A stretch of DNA of 38,690 nucleotides from a virus. Below are positions 1 through 5,835 of the stretch, piece by piece. The notes beneath the pieces are model-generated. The model saw only the letters and a list, made by a program, of their open reading frames with translations. It did not search any database and was not told the DNA's origin. Each line of letters opens with the position of its first letter. The first letter of the stretch is position 1. A program made the position numbers and the translations under genes. The stretch covers positions 1-38,690 of IMG/VR virus record IMGVR_UViG_3300009034_000114; one strand, written 5' to 3'.

Positions 1-119
1 AAAGAAGGTGAAGCTTGAATGGATGAAGGATGTTATTGTAATAAATGCTTTAAATATTATGGAAAATCAATTGTGACTTATGGCGAAGATATGGATGTAA
101 CTGATAGAGATTGTGATTG
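1..119. repeat. Terminal overlap, left copy (circular contig)
   Basis: Bases 1-119 are identical to 38572-38690. The overlap cuts through the middle of a coding sequence, and the gene that ends at 38589 runs straight into the gene starting at 19 with the same GGTGA-containing junction used elsewhere in the array. I therefore read it as assembly redundancy of a circular or circularly permuted molecule, not as a biological terminal repeat. An overlap of 119 bases would fit a k-mer-sized assembler overlap (inference). Confidence 0.95.
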
Positions 120-321
120 TTTAGATAATAAAATCATTTTTGTTAGTTCTGCTACAATAAAACAAGAGAGAAAACAAACAGCAAAAGAGATTTTTGAAGA
201 TTTAGAAAAACATAGTGATTATGAGAGTGAAGACCCAAGCGACCCAGATTTAACTGTTATTGGTTATAAAAGATTTACTATTGAAAAACTTAAAAAGAAA
301 TATCTTGGTGATGTGAAATGA
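19..321 (+). CDS. Small array protein A: cysteine-rich head plus TAKEIFEDLEK module
   Basis: A 100-residue protein of unknown function and member of the tandem small-gene family. The N-terminal ~40 residues carry six cysteines (CYCNKC, then CDC), a likely metal-binding head. After a charged linker with the KQERKQTAKEIFEDLEK segment (about residues 47-64), the C-terminus ends in a lysine-rich LKKKYLGD helix. The middle segment is shared with the genes at 1382 and 37886, the KQERKQT lead-in with 1715. GGTGA lies at 7-11, inside the last codons of the upstream gene (38302-38589 on the circle). Its stop overlaps the next start (ATGA at 318). Known families do not give a function; the shared helix could be an oligomerisation or partner-docking part (inference). 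Confidence 0.8.
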   Translation: MDEGCYCNKCFKYYGKSIVTYGEDMDVTDRDCDCLDNKIIFVSSATIKQERKQTAKEIFEDLEKHSDYESEDPSDPDLTVIGYKRFTIEKLKKKYLGDVK

Positions 322-479
322 ATGAATTAGTAGAAGCTAATCAGAAGCTTGTGATATGCACAAGTTGTAGAACTGTTCAAGGTCTTATTGGAGCAGAAAG
401 ATGTTGTGTTAATTCAAAATTAGTTTATTATAAAGATTATGATGAGTTGTATCAATTACAACCAAAAGTGAAGAAGTAA
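318..479 (+). CDS. Small cysteine-rich protein, likely a displaced array head
   Basis: A 53-residue ORF beginning at the ATG that overlaps the upstream TGA (ATGA). It contains CTSC and a later CC pair, like a zinc ribbon half. It lacks the C-terminal helical module that every neighbour has. From 446 onward an overlapping frame stays open into the next gene (497-691) and reads plausibly protein-like (SEEVIEQYYRM). Head plus next ORF together would make one array protein of the usual size, so a single-base frame change between 446 and 479 probably split one gene. No function recognised. Confidence 0.55.
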   Translation: MNELVEANQKLVICTSCRTVQGLIGAERCCVNSKLVYYKDYDELYQLQPKVKK

Positions 480-496
480 TAGAACAGTATTACAGA

Positions 497-691
497 ATGA
501 GAAAAAATGATTGTTTAGCAAGAATTGATAAAGCAATATCTATAAATCAAGTCAGAAAACAAACCCTCAAAGATGTTTTAGATTTGATTGATAAGTATGA
601 AAAAAATTGGAGAAAACATTTTGGTCAGGATTATGAATTATGGAATGATTTAAAAAAAGAAATCAAAAAACTAGAAAAAGGTGAAGCTTAA
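497..691 (+). CDS. Small array protein B: KQTLKDVLDLID module and EIKKLEKGEA tail
   Basis: A 64-residue helical protein made almost wholly of the shared module: KQTLKDVLDLIDKYEK near residues 21-36 and the tail DLKKEIKKLEKGEA. The ATG at 497 has no obvious Shine-Dalgarno sequence, whereas other array members have one. The frame is open upstream to 446, so this looks like the C-terminal half of a gene whose head is 318-479. The last codons (GGT GAA GCT TAA) contain the GGTGA ribosome binding site of the next gene, whose ATG overlaps the stop (TAATG). Function unknown. Confidence 0.65.
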   Translation: MRKNDCLARIDKAISINQVRKQTLKDVLDLIDKYEKNWRKHFGQDYELWNDLKKEIKKLEKGEA

Positions 692-849
692 TGGAAAAGT
701 CTAAGGAAGAATATGTTGATGAATGGATAGAAATACGTCAAAAATTACTTAACCTTAGAACCAAAATAAAGAAATTAGTAAATGAAATAGATGAGATAGA
801 TTGTGAAATATCTTTATTTCTTGATGAGATATTTCCTAAAATAAGGTGA
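691..849 (+). CDS. Small coiled-coil protein
   Basis: A 52-residue protein with heptad-like hydrophobic spacing through most of its length (LLNLRTKIKKLVNEIDEI), probably a short coiled coil. It starts at the ATG overlapping the previous stop, behind GGTGA at 681-685. Its own final codons (AGG TGA) provide the ribosome binding site for the next gene at 856. It lacks the KQTLKEV module, so it is an interspersed gene of the array and not an obvious paralogue. Function not recognised. Confidence 0.65.
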   Translation: MEKSKEEYVDEWIEIRQKLLNLRTKIKKLVNEIDEIDCEISLFLDEIFPKIR

Positions 850-855
850 AGCTCT

Positions 856-966
856 ATGAAAAAAGAAGAACTTAAAAAAGAGTTGGAAAAATATATTAAA
901 AAGAATTATGGAACAAAATGTAAGGATTTTGCTATTGGTTGTCCTTGTTGTTTAGCATGGGGTTAG
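856..966 (+). CDS. Cysteine-rich small protein, probable first half of a membrane protein
   Basis: A 36-residue ORF behind AAGGTGAA at 844-851, with a lysine/glutamate-rich helix followed by CPCC. It stops at TAG 964-966 just where a hydrophobic segment begins. The overlapping frame starting at 957 continues with an obvious membrane segment, and reading the two as one protein after the WG codons gives a coherent helix, CPCC and two membrane spans. I infer one gene interrupted by a single-base loss in the GGGG run at 959-962, or two overlapping genes. Confidence 0.5.
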   Translation: MKKEELKKELEKYIKKNYGTKCKDFAIGCPCCLAWG

Positions 967-1100
967 CAACTTGTTTTATGTTACCAGCAACGATATTATT
1001 AGATATTCCTATAACTGATTATCAAAGAATTTTTGGATTAATATTACTTATAATAGCAGTAAATATTATTTCTTTAGATTTAAGTGAAAGAGAAAGGTGA
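957..1100 (+). CDS. Small membrane protein (frame-shifted continuation of 856-966)
   Basis: A 47-residue ORF, ATG at 957 inside the previous ORF in the -1 frame. It has two hydrophobic stretches (about residues 2-14 and 22-38) and a charged C-terminus that ends in AGG TGA, again supplying the Shine-Dalgarno sequence of the next gene. No ribosome binding site precedes 957, which supports the view that it is the distal half of one frame-interrupted gene. Role unknown; an inner-membrane accessory protein is the most that can be said. Confidence 0.45.
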   Translation: MGLATCFMLPATILLDIPITDYQRIFGLILLIIAVNIISLDLSERER

Positions 1101-1106
1101 AGCTTA

Positions 1107-1382
1107 ATGGATAAATGTGATGTAACTGATTGTGAAGAAGAAATGATAATTGGATATTGCCAAAAACATTATTGGGGGAAGTTAAAAAAACATAAAGAAC
1201 AAACCCTCAAAGAAGTTTTAGATTTGATTGATAAAGAAATTAAAACCCGTAGAAGCAATGTTGTGGATAAAACACTTATAGGAGAATTTGGAGAACAAAT
1301 CAAACCAGAAGTTGATTTAATAATATTATTATCTTTAGAAGACCTGAAAAAAGAAATCAAAAAACTAGAAGGTGAAGCTTAA
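1107..1382 (+). CDS. Small array protein C: zinc-finger head plus KQTLKEVLDLIDK module
   Basis: A 91-residue protein. The head has CDVTDC and GYCQKHY, the Cys-x4-Cys ... Cys-x2-His pattern seen in many small viral zinc fingers (compare 36199-36615 here). The shared module EQTLKEVLDLIDKEIK follows at about residues 31-46 and the tail DLKKEIKKLEGEA closes it. GGTGA at 1096-1100 precedes the ATG. The tail contains AAAGAAATCAAAAAACTAG (1350-1368), a DNA segment repeated in four other places. Stop and next start overlap (TAATG). Function unknown; nucleic-acid or protein binding by the zinc head is inference. Confidence 0.8.
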   Translation: MDKCDVTDCEEEMIIGYCQKHYWGKLKKHKEQTLKEVLDLIDKEIKTRRSNVVDKTLIGEFGEQIKPEVDLIILLSLEDLKKEIKKLEGEA

Positions 1383-1714
1383 TGGAAAAAGTTTATGAAA
1401 AAATTATAGAAAAATCCTTGAAAAAGGCAAAAAAATATAGACCAGAATTTTGGGGTGAACTTTCAGGAGAAGACTCTATACAGGATTTGTATGATATTTT
1501 AGAAGAAGCACTCAAAGAACAAGAACAAGAAACAACAAAAGAGATTTTTGAAGACTTAGGATATATATTATTTGATTTTTTATCTAAAACTAACACCAAC
1601 AAAGAAAATTTATTTTTACTAAAGGAATTAGAAAAACTTAAAAAGAAATATCTTGGAAAAAAAGAAATCAAAAAACTTAACTTCACTTCAAAAAGTGAAG
1701 ATGGTGATGATTGA
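1382..1714 (+). CDS. Small array protein D with a chimeric tail
   Basis: A 110-residue helical protein. It starts like the 37886 gene (MEKVYEKI versus MKKVYEKY), carries the TTKEIFEDL module (about residues 50-58) and then the LEKLKKKYLG tail of that type. This is immediately followed by KKEIKKL, the tail of the other module type, and a short acidic end. The DNA shows the same junction: the LKKKYLG codons run into a 17-base copy of the AAAGAAATCAAAAAACT repeat (1661-1677). This is direct evidence of recombination between array members. The last codons GGT GAT GAT TGA give the next gene its ribosome binding site. Confidence 0.8.
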   Translation: MEKVYEKIIEKSLKKAKKYRPEFWGELSGEDSIQDLYDILEEALKEQEQETTKEIFEDLGYILFDFLSKTNTNKENLFLLKELEKLKKKYLGKKEIKKLNFTSKSEDGDD

Positions 1715-1960
1715 ATGAAAGAGATTACAAGTGAAGAATGGATGGCTGGAATGAAAGAGAACTGGGCTATTTGTGATAAGAGAATAAAACAAGAGAGAAA
1801 ACAAACCCTCAAAGAAGTTTTAGATTATTGTGAGAAAGAAGAGGAAGCAAATAAAGAATGTGTAGATACTGGTGATAAGTTTTGTGGGGGGTATATAACA
1901 GGTTTACAATATGTGGAGCAGTATTTAGAAAAAGAAATCAAAAAACTAGGTGGTGAGTGA
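1715..1960 (+). CDS. Small array protein E: KQERKQTLKEVLDYCEK module
   Basis: An 81-residue protein. The head (residues 1-22) is unrelated to other heads; the segment IKQERKQTLKEVLDYCEKEE matches the lead-in of the 19-321 gene and the module of 497 and 1107. The tail EKEIKKLGGE is encoded by the 20-base repeat at 1931-1950, which recurs exactly at 3495-3514. GGTGATGA at the end of the upstream gene is its ribosome binding site. The end GGT GGT GAG TGA provides one for the methyltransferase at 1961. Function unknown. Confidence 0.8.
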   Translation: MKEITSEEWMAGMKENWAICDKRIKQERKQTLKEVLDYCEKEEEANKECVDTGDKFCGGYITGLQYVEQYLEKEIKKLGGE

Positions 1961-3496
1961 ATGGATAAATGGATAAATAAATTTCACGTTGGAGATACAT
2001 TAGAAATATTAAAGCAAATACCATACGAATTTGTGGATTGCATCATGACGTCACCCCCTTACAGAGCTTAGCTCGAGGTATGGGGACTTCGTGATTATAG
2101 TGTGGAAGGTCAGATAGGTTTGGAAGAACACCCTAATTTATGGATTCAAAAAATGGTTGAGATATGTGGTGAGTTAAGAAGAGTTCTCAAAAAGACTGGT
2201 TCTTTTTATCTTAATGTTGGTGATACTTATTATGGTTCTCATGGTGGAACAGGAACAGATTTAAGCAAATGCAAAGAGGTTTATGTTGCACCTTATGAAG
2301 TCACAAAATTAAAACATGGTAAAAAATCTTCATGGCTTCAACCAAAACAGCTCATGCTCATGCCTTCCCGTCTAGCCATCGCTCTTCAAGATGATGGTTG
2401 GATTCTACGAAATGATATTATTTGGTCTAAACCTAACCCGATGCCTTCAAGCGTGAAAGATAGATTAAACACAACTTACGAGCACGTGTTCCACTTTGTC
2501 AAACAAAGAAAATATTATTATGATTTAGATTCTATTAGGGAGAAACATTCAAATTTAACAATAGAAAGAGCAAAATATCCAGGTAATATACAACAGAAAG
2601 TATTTTCTAAAAAAGGTATGGAAAAATTAACTTCTACTTGTACCCCAAACCCACTAGGAAAAAACCCAGGAGATGTTGTACAATTTAAAGAGGGGGATAT
2701 AGAAAAATATAATTCTAAACACATAGAGCAAGATAGTAAATTTGATGTAGCAAAAAGATTAGGGGCATATAGAAATAAATTAAGAGAATTAGGTATTCCA
2801 GAATATAATCCAAAAGGAAAGAACCCAGGAGATGTTTTAAAAATAAATGGTTTTGATGAAAATGGATTATGTTTAGGTTGTGGTAAATCACTATCAAAAC
2901 ATAAACAAAGTAAGGGAAGTGGAATGGTTTTATCATCTTCTAAAGTTTCAAGTAGGGATGGAGAGTGTTATGTTCCTTGTAATAGTTTAGGAAAGAACCC
3001 AGGAGACTTCTGGAGTATAACAACCCAACCATTCCCAGAAGCCCACTTTGCAGTATACCCAGAAAAACTATGTATAAAACCTATAAAGTCTAGTTGCCCA
3101 AAACAAATCTGCAAAAAGTGTGGGTTTATCAGAGAGAGGATTGTGGAAAGACCACAACCACCACCAGAAGTTAGACCCAATTCTTCTTTACCATATGATA
3201 AAAGAATTGCTGGATTTAAATATAAAGAAGGAATAAGATATGGTTCTGGGCAAAAGGTACAAAATTGGTTAAATAAAAATCCTTCTAAAACCCTTGGCTT
3301 CACAAAATGTAACTGCGAAGCTGGCTGGAGAAGTGGAATAGTCCTAGACCCATTCGTTGGAAGTGGAACAACCTGCCTTGTTGCACAAAAATTAGGCAGA
3401 AATTGGATAGGCATTGATATTAAAAAAGAATATATTGAAATAGCCAAGAAGCGTCTTGAACCCTTCATGGCTGAGAAGTTGAATAGATGGAGTTAA
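1961..3496 (+). CDS. Amino-DNA methyltransferase interrupted by one in-frame TAG
   Basis: A site-specific N4-cytosine or N6-adenine DNA methyltransferase with permuted motif order: SPPY (motif IV, residues 31-34) comes first and the AdoMet loop DPFVGSGTT lies near the C-terminus. ATG 1961 follows GGTGAG. The frame has one stop, TAG at 2069-2071, then runs open to 3496; a GTG at 2102 is the only usual restart and would omit motif IV. Relatives in the family normally read SPPYWGLRDY. Here six codons (aga gct tag ctc gag gta, 2063-2080) sit between Y and W, holding the palindrome GAGCTTAGCTC. So this is an 18-base in-frame insertion carrying a stop. The enzyme is dead unless the TAG is read through or bypassed. 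Other oddities are three GKNPGD segments and a zinc-ribbon-like CPKQICKKC insertion. Confidence 0.8.
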
Positions 3497-3514
3497 AGAA
3501 ATCAAAAAACTAGG
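3495..3514 (+). repeat. Array tail repeat outside its gene family
   Basis: AAAGAAATCAAAAAACTAGG here is identical to 1931-1950, and near-identical copies lie at 656-675, 1350-1369 and (partial) 1661-1677. In the other four copies it encodes KEIKKL near the end of an array protein. Here it starts at the methyltransferase stop codon and is untranslated, yet still sits just before a Shine-Dalgarno sequence (AGGAGGTGA) and a start codon. It marks a recombination endpoint. Confidence 0.85.
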
Positions 3515-3525
3515 AGGTGAAACGA

Positions 3526-3630
3526 ATGAGTAATCCTGAAAAGTGGGCAAGAATACTTGTAATGTTTGGATTGTTAGTAATAGCAATAACAATTATAATT
3601 AAATATGAGGTTTGGAAGATATTATTATAA
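3526..3630 (+). CDS. Single-span membrane microprotein
   Basis: A 34-residue ORF behind a strong ribosome binding site (GGAGGTGA, 3513-3520). A polar start (MSNPEKWAR) is followed by one hydrophobic helix of about 16 residues (ILVMFGLLVIAITIII) and a short KYEVWKILL end. It may be an inner-membrane regulator or lysis-related microprotein; nothing in sequence decides this. Confidence 0.65.
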   Translation: MSNPEKWARILVMFGLLVIAITIIIKYEVWKILL

Positions 3631-3656
3631 TAATAGTTTAAGGGGAGGTGGGACGT

Positions 3657-3995
3657 ATGTACAAAATTCGAAGTAAGAGAAAACTCTACGACAAACAAAA
3701 GAGAATAATGATGTGCTTTAGTCATAGTAGCCAGAGATGGCTGGACTGTATAAAGATATCTACAACTAATTCTTTAACTCACGAGATAACAAAGCTTAAG
3801 AAATGTTATGATATCAAGAAAAAAGGCCATCATTTTCTTACAGAAGCAATGTTTAAAGGAATTGGCAAAGGTAGATGTGATGTAGTTGATTTAAATGAAG
3901 GAGTAATATATGAGGTTCTAGAGACAGAATCATTAGAAGATGCAAAGGAGAAAGCAGCTAGATATCCTTTACCAGTTGAATATGTACACAGTTAA
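3657..3995 (+). CDS. Predicted PD-(D/E)XK-like nuclease-fold protein
   Basis: A 112-residue protein. Start chosen at ATG 3657, six bases after GGGGAGGTG; an in-frame GTG at 3648 lies inside that ribosome binding site. The C-terminal half has the layout of restriction-endonuclease-fold proteins: HEITKLKKCYDIKKKGHHFLTEA, then GRCDVVD, then YEVLETE, giving candidate acidic residues in TEA, DVVD and EVLE. Small proteins of this type occur in viral genomes, but I cannot tie it to a named activity. The canonical final E-x-K is not clear (EVLE), so catalysis is uncertain. The gene ends three bases before the tRNA. Confidence 0.6.
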   Translation: MYKIRSKRKLYDKQKRIMMCFSHSSQRWLDCIKISTTNSLTHEITKLKKCYDIKKKGHHFLTEAMFKGIGKGRCDVVDLNEGVIYEVLETESLEDAKEKAARYPLPVEYVHS

Positions 3996-3998
3996 TCT

Positions 3999-4069
3999 GC
4001 GAGTATAGTGTCAATGTAACACGCTTGGCTTCCAACCAAGTAATGTGGGTTCGAGTCCTACTACTCGCA
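3999..4069 (+). tRNA. tRNA-Gly(TCC)
   Basis: Cloverleaf folded by eye: acceptor GCGAGTA/TACTCGC (3999-4005 with 4062-4068), D stem GTGT/ACAC, anticodon stem CTTGG/CCAAG with loop CTTCCAA (anticodon TCC at 4031-4033), T stem GTGGG/CCTAC with the canonical loop TTCGAGT, and discriminator A4069. No CCA is encoded. GGA is a very common glycine codon in this genome, so the tRNA plausibly boosts GGA decoding. The D loop is only CAATGTA and lacks the usual GG pair, which is abnormal for a fully functional elongator tRNA. Confidence 0.9.
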
Positions 4070-4083
4070 TAATCAGTTAAGCT

Positions 4084-4109
4084 TATATATTAATTAGTTA
4101 TTAATATAT
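4084..4109 (+). promoter_or_regulatory. TATA box with inverted-repeat operator upstream of the RHH gene
   Basis: TTATATAT at 4084-4091 lies about 25 bp upstream of the ATG at 4112, which suggests a leaderless archaeal transcript; no Shine-Dalgarno sequence is present. The same stretch forms a perfect 10-bp inverted repeat, ATATATTAAT (4085-4094) and ATTAATATAT (4100-4109), with spacer TAGTT. It covers TATA box and start site, as an autorepressor operator would. It contains TAATTAG, also seen at 34358, 34398 and 35105. Confidence 0.7.
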
Positions 4110-4111
4110 AC

Positions 4112-4606
4112 ATGGCTCAACAGAGAAAATCTTTAAGTGAGAGAAAGATTCCTACAAGTTATGCACTAAAACTAAAAACAGTAGAGAAAATATCTGATAT
4201 GGCTACTGATATGAATACTTCTTCTTCTGAGATTGTTGAAAAAGGAATGGAGGATAAGATTATGGATTATAGGGAATACATGGCTAAAGTCGGAGAATGG
4301 ATTAAAGAACAAAAATCCAAAGGCAAACCAATTTGCAGGTCTTGTGCTATAAGAGATTTCCATACAGGAAACACCCAAACTAAAGAGCATTACACAAAAA
4401 TCTGTGGTGAACCAGTTAGAACTAGTCCTAATTATACAAAGATGATAAAATCAGACCAATTAGGAATACCAATGACAAAGAAAGTTCTTGATGGAATGCA
4501 AGCAGATTATGAGTGTGAAGAAGGACACAAAATTGGAATGAACTTCGACATGGATGAATGGAACCTAGTACAAAATGGTGAGAAAGTTGGGAAGGCTAAA
4601 AGGTAA
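4112..4606 (+). CDS. RHH-like DNA-binding protein with zinc-binding C-terminal part
   Basis: A 164-residue protein. The first ~55 residues (RKIPTSYALKLKTVEKISDMATDMNTSSSEIVEKGME) fit a ribbon-helix-helix: a short strand, a helix, a turn and a second helix. The middle has CRSC and a later CEEGH with intervening HYTKICGEP, a possible zinc site. It is the first gene behind its own TATA box and the inverted repeat at 4085-4109, so a regulator that binds its own promoter is the simplest reading (inference). It may also act at the related TAATTAG boxes near 34.4 and 35.1 kb. Confidence 0.7.
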   Translation: MAQQRKSLSERKIPTSYALKLKTVEKISDMATDMNTSSSEIVEKGMEDKIMDYREYMAKVGEWIKEQKSKGKPICRSCAIRDFHTGNTQTKEHYTKICGEPVRTSPNYTKMIKSDQLGIPMTKKVLDGMQADYECEEGHKIGMNFDMDEWNLVQNGEKVGKAKR

Positions 4607-4838
4607 ATGCTTTTCCTGTGGGAAGAAGTTTGATGTAGAAGTGAAAACCCAAGATGGTAGATTAGTAGAGGACGTAGTTATAGTCTGCAACTATTGTGGA
4701 GCAAGGGACGAGATAAGCACAGGAGAAGGCAAAGAAAAGAGAGAAGTCTCAATAGGAAAGTACGTGGCAATTCCAAAGAAGAAAACTAAGAAAATCCATG
4801 AGATGCCATTAGGAAAAGTTTGTGAAATGGAGGATTAA
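4575..4838 (+). CDS. Zinc-ribbon protein
   Basis: An 87-residue protein with two Cys-x2-Cys knuckles, CFSCG (residues 12-16) and CNYCG (about 38-42), the spacing of a zinc ribbon, followed by a lysine-rich tail. ATG 4575 overlaps the upstream gene by 32 bases without a clear ribosome binding site; the following GTG is an alternative. Function not recognised; single-stranded nucleic-acid or protein binding is typical for such ribbons. Confidence 0.65.
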   Translation: MVRKLGRLKGKCFSCGKKFDVEVKTQDGRLVEDVVIVCNYCGARDEISTGEGKEKREVSIGKYVAIPKKKTKKIHEMPLGKVCEMED

Positions 4839-4840
4839 TT

Positions 4841-4990
4841 ATGATGGAGTGTAGATTTTGTAAGGATATGTTTCTAGAAGCAAAAACATCTGAAGAACCT
4901 GAAATATGCGAAAAATGTCATAAGATTATAGTAGATATAATAGTTGAACAAACAGATATAATAAAGATACCAAAGAGAACAGAGGAATAA
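4841..4990 (+). CDS. Small double-knuckle zinc protein
   Basis: A 49-residue ORF with CRFC (residues 4-7) and CEKC (23-26) knuckles and an isoleucine-rich helix after them. GGAGG at 4829-4833 is well placed for ATG 4841 (a second ATG follows directly). The stop is one base before the next start. Function unknown. Confidence 0.65.
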   Translation: MMECRFCKDMFLEAKTSEEPEICEKCHKIIVDIIVEQTDIIKIPKRTEE

Positions 4991-4991
4991 T

Positions 4992-5249
4992 ATGCCAAAT
5001 AAGAAATATCAAAGAGGAAGAAGAGCAGAGTACAAACTAATGAGAGAATTAGAAGAAGATGGATTTTCTACCATAAGAGCTGCAGGAAGTCATGGAGTCT
5101 ATGATGTTATTGGGTTTAAATGGAATAACAATGATGAAATGGTAATAAGGTTAATACAAGTAAAAAAGATAAAGAAAGAATCAAAAGGTAAAAGATTTGA
5201 AGGTAATGTATGGGATGCATCTGTAACAGAAGGAACATTATATATGTAA
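4992..5249 (+). CDS. Hjc-like Holliday-junction resolvase family nuclease (short)
   Basis: An 85-residue protein whose first 60 residues match the archaeal Hjc pattern: GRRAEYKLMRELEEDGFSTIRAAGSHG, then VYDVIGF, a strand, and IRLIQVK. Candidate catalytic residues are E13, S33, D38 and K58. The usual E-x-K is Q56-V-K58, a substitution at a metal ligand. The protein stops soon afterwards, whereas Hjc proteins usually run to about 120-140 residues, so the C-terminal helix and strand are missing. It may be a divergent junction nuclease or an inactive relative. It supports an archaeal host. Confidence 0.65.
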   Translation: MPNKKYQRGRRAEYKLMRELEEDGFSTIRAAGSHGVYDVIGFKWNNNDEMVIRLIQVKKIKKESKGKRFEGNVWDASVTEGTLYM

Positions 5250-5258
5250 GGTGAATCA

Positions 5259-5408
5259 ATGGAAACATATGAAGTAGTAAACTGGTTAATAAAGAACAAG
5301 CAGGCTCTTGAGAAATCAATAGAAACAAAGAACAAGGGAATCGAACAGACAGAAGCTAAGATAGGAGTATTGGAAAAGGCAATTGAATTACTTAAGGGGG
5401 TAAAATAA
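5259..5408 (+). CDS. Small coiled-coil protein
   Basis: A 49-residue protein behind AAGGTGA (5248-5254). Nearly all of it is a charged amphipathic helix (KQALEKSIETKNKGIEQTEA, then IGVLEKAIELLKG) that should form a coiled coil. The stop overlaps the next start (TAATG). No function recognised. Confidence 0.6.
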   Translation: METYEVVNWLIKNKQALEKSIETKNKGIEQTEAKIGVLEKAIELLKGVK

Positions 5409-5596
5409 TGAGGAAATTAAGAGAAACACTTGGGGATAAATTCATTGCGGATTTATCTAAATTAATAGCAAAATACCATAAAAAAGGTTTATCAGTAGGA
5501 GAGATAATAGGTTACCTTGAAACAACAAAATTATCCACATATGGTATTACATCCAGACGCATGGATATTATTAAAGTACTTAAGGAGATGGAATAA
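5408..5596 (+). CDS. Small helical protein, possibly helix-turn-helix
   Basis: A 62-residue protein. The segment KGLSVGEIIGYLETTKLSTYGITSRRMDIIKVLK could form a helix-turn-helix, with G-x-S-x-GEI resembling the first helix-turn of such domains. AAGGGGG upstream is the ribosome binding site and both ends overlap neighbours by one base (ATG at the previous TAA). Function unknown. Confidence 0.6.
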   Translation: MRKLRETLGDKFIADLSKLIAKYHKKGLSVGEIIGYLETTKLSTYGITSRRMDIIKVLKEME

Positions 5597-5835
5597 TGCC
5601 AAAGATAGTTGATAAAAGCATAACAGTAGAGAACTTGGGAGAGGACAAATATAGAATAACAATAACAGAAGTCCAGGAATGCAATGGAAAACACATGAGA
5701 AGCGTTGTAAAGGAGAATAGATTCGTATTAGAACAATTAATGGAACAAAAGCAAGACCTAGAGGAGTTCTTAGCACAAGAAGCAGTAAAGAAATTGGAGG
5801 AAGAAGATGGAAATAATAAAAAAGAGAATATCTGA
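5596..5835 (+). CDS. Conserved-looking small protein of unknown function
   Basis: A 79-residue protein: a beta-rich first half (KSITVENLGEDKYRITITEVQE) and a long acidic/lysine-rich helix in the second half. It starts at the ATG right after the previous stop and overlaps the ParB-like gene by 29 bases. No family recognised. Confidence 0.6.
   Translation: MPKIVDKSITVENLGEDKYRITITEVQECNGKHMRSVVKENRFVLEQLMEQKQDLEEFLAQEAVKKLEEEDGNNKKENI

Noticed and set aside
1-119. Biological direct terminal repeat
   Set aside because: The repeat lies in mid-gene in a continuous array and has a k-mer-like length; a closed circle explains it better.
2081-2102. GTG 2102 as the true start of the methyltransferase
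   Set aside because: It would remove catalytic motif IV; the upstream segment from ATG 1961 is clearly part of the family and in the same frame.
1-3514. CRISPR array or CRISPR-like repeats in the small-gene region
   Set aside because: The repeats are coding, irregularly spaced and variable; no uniform spacers.
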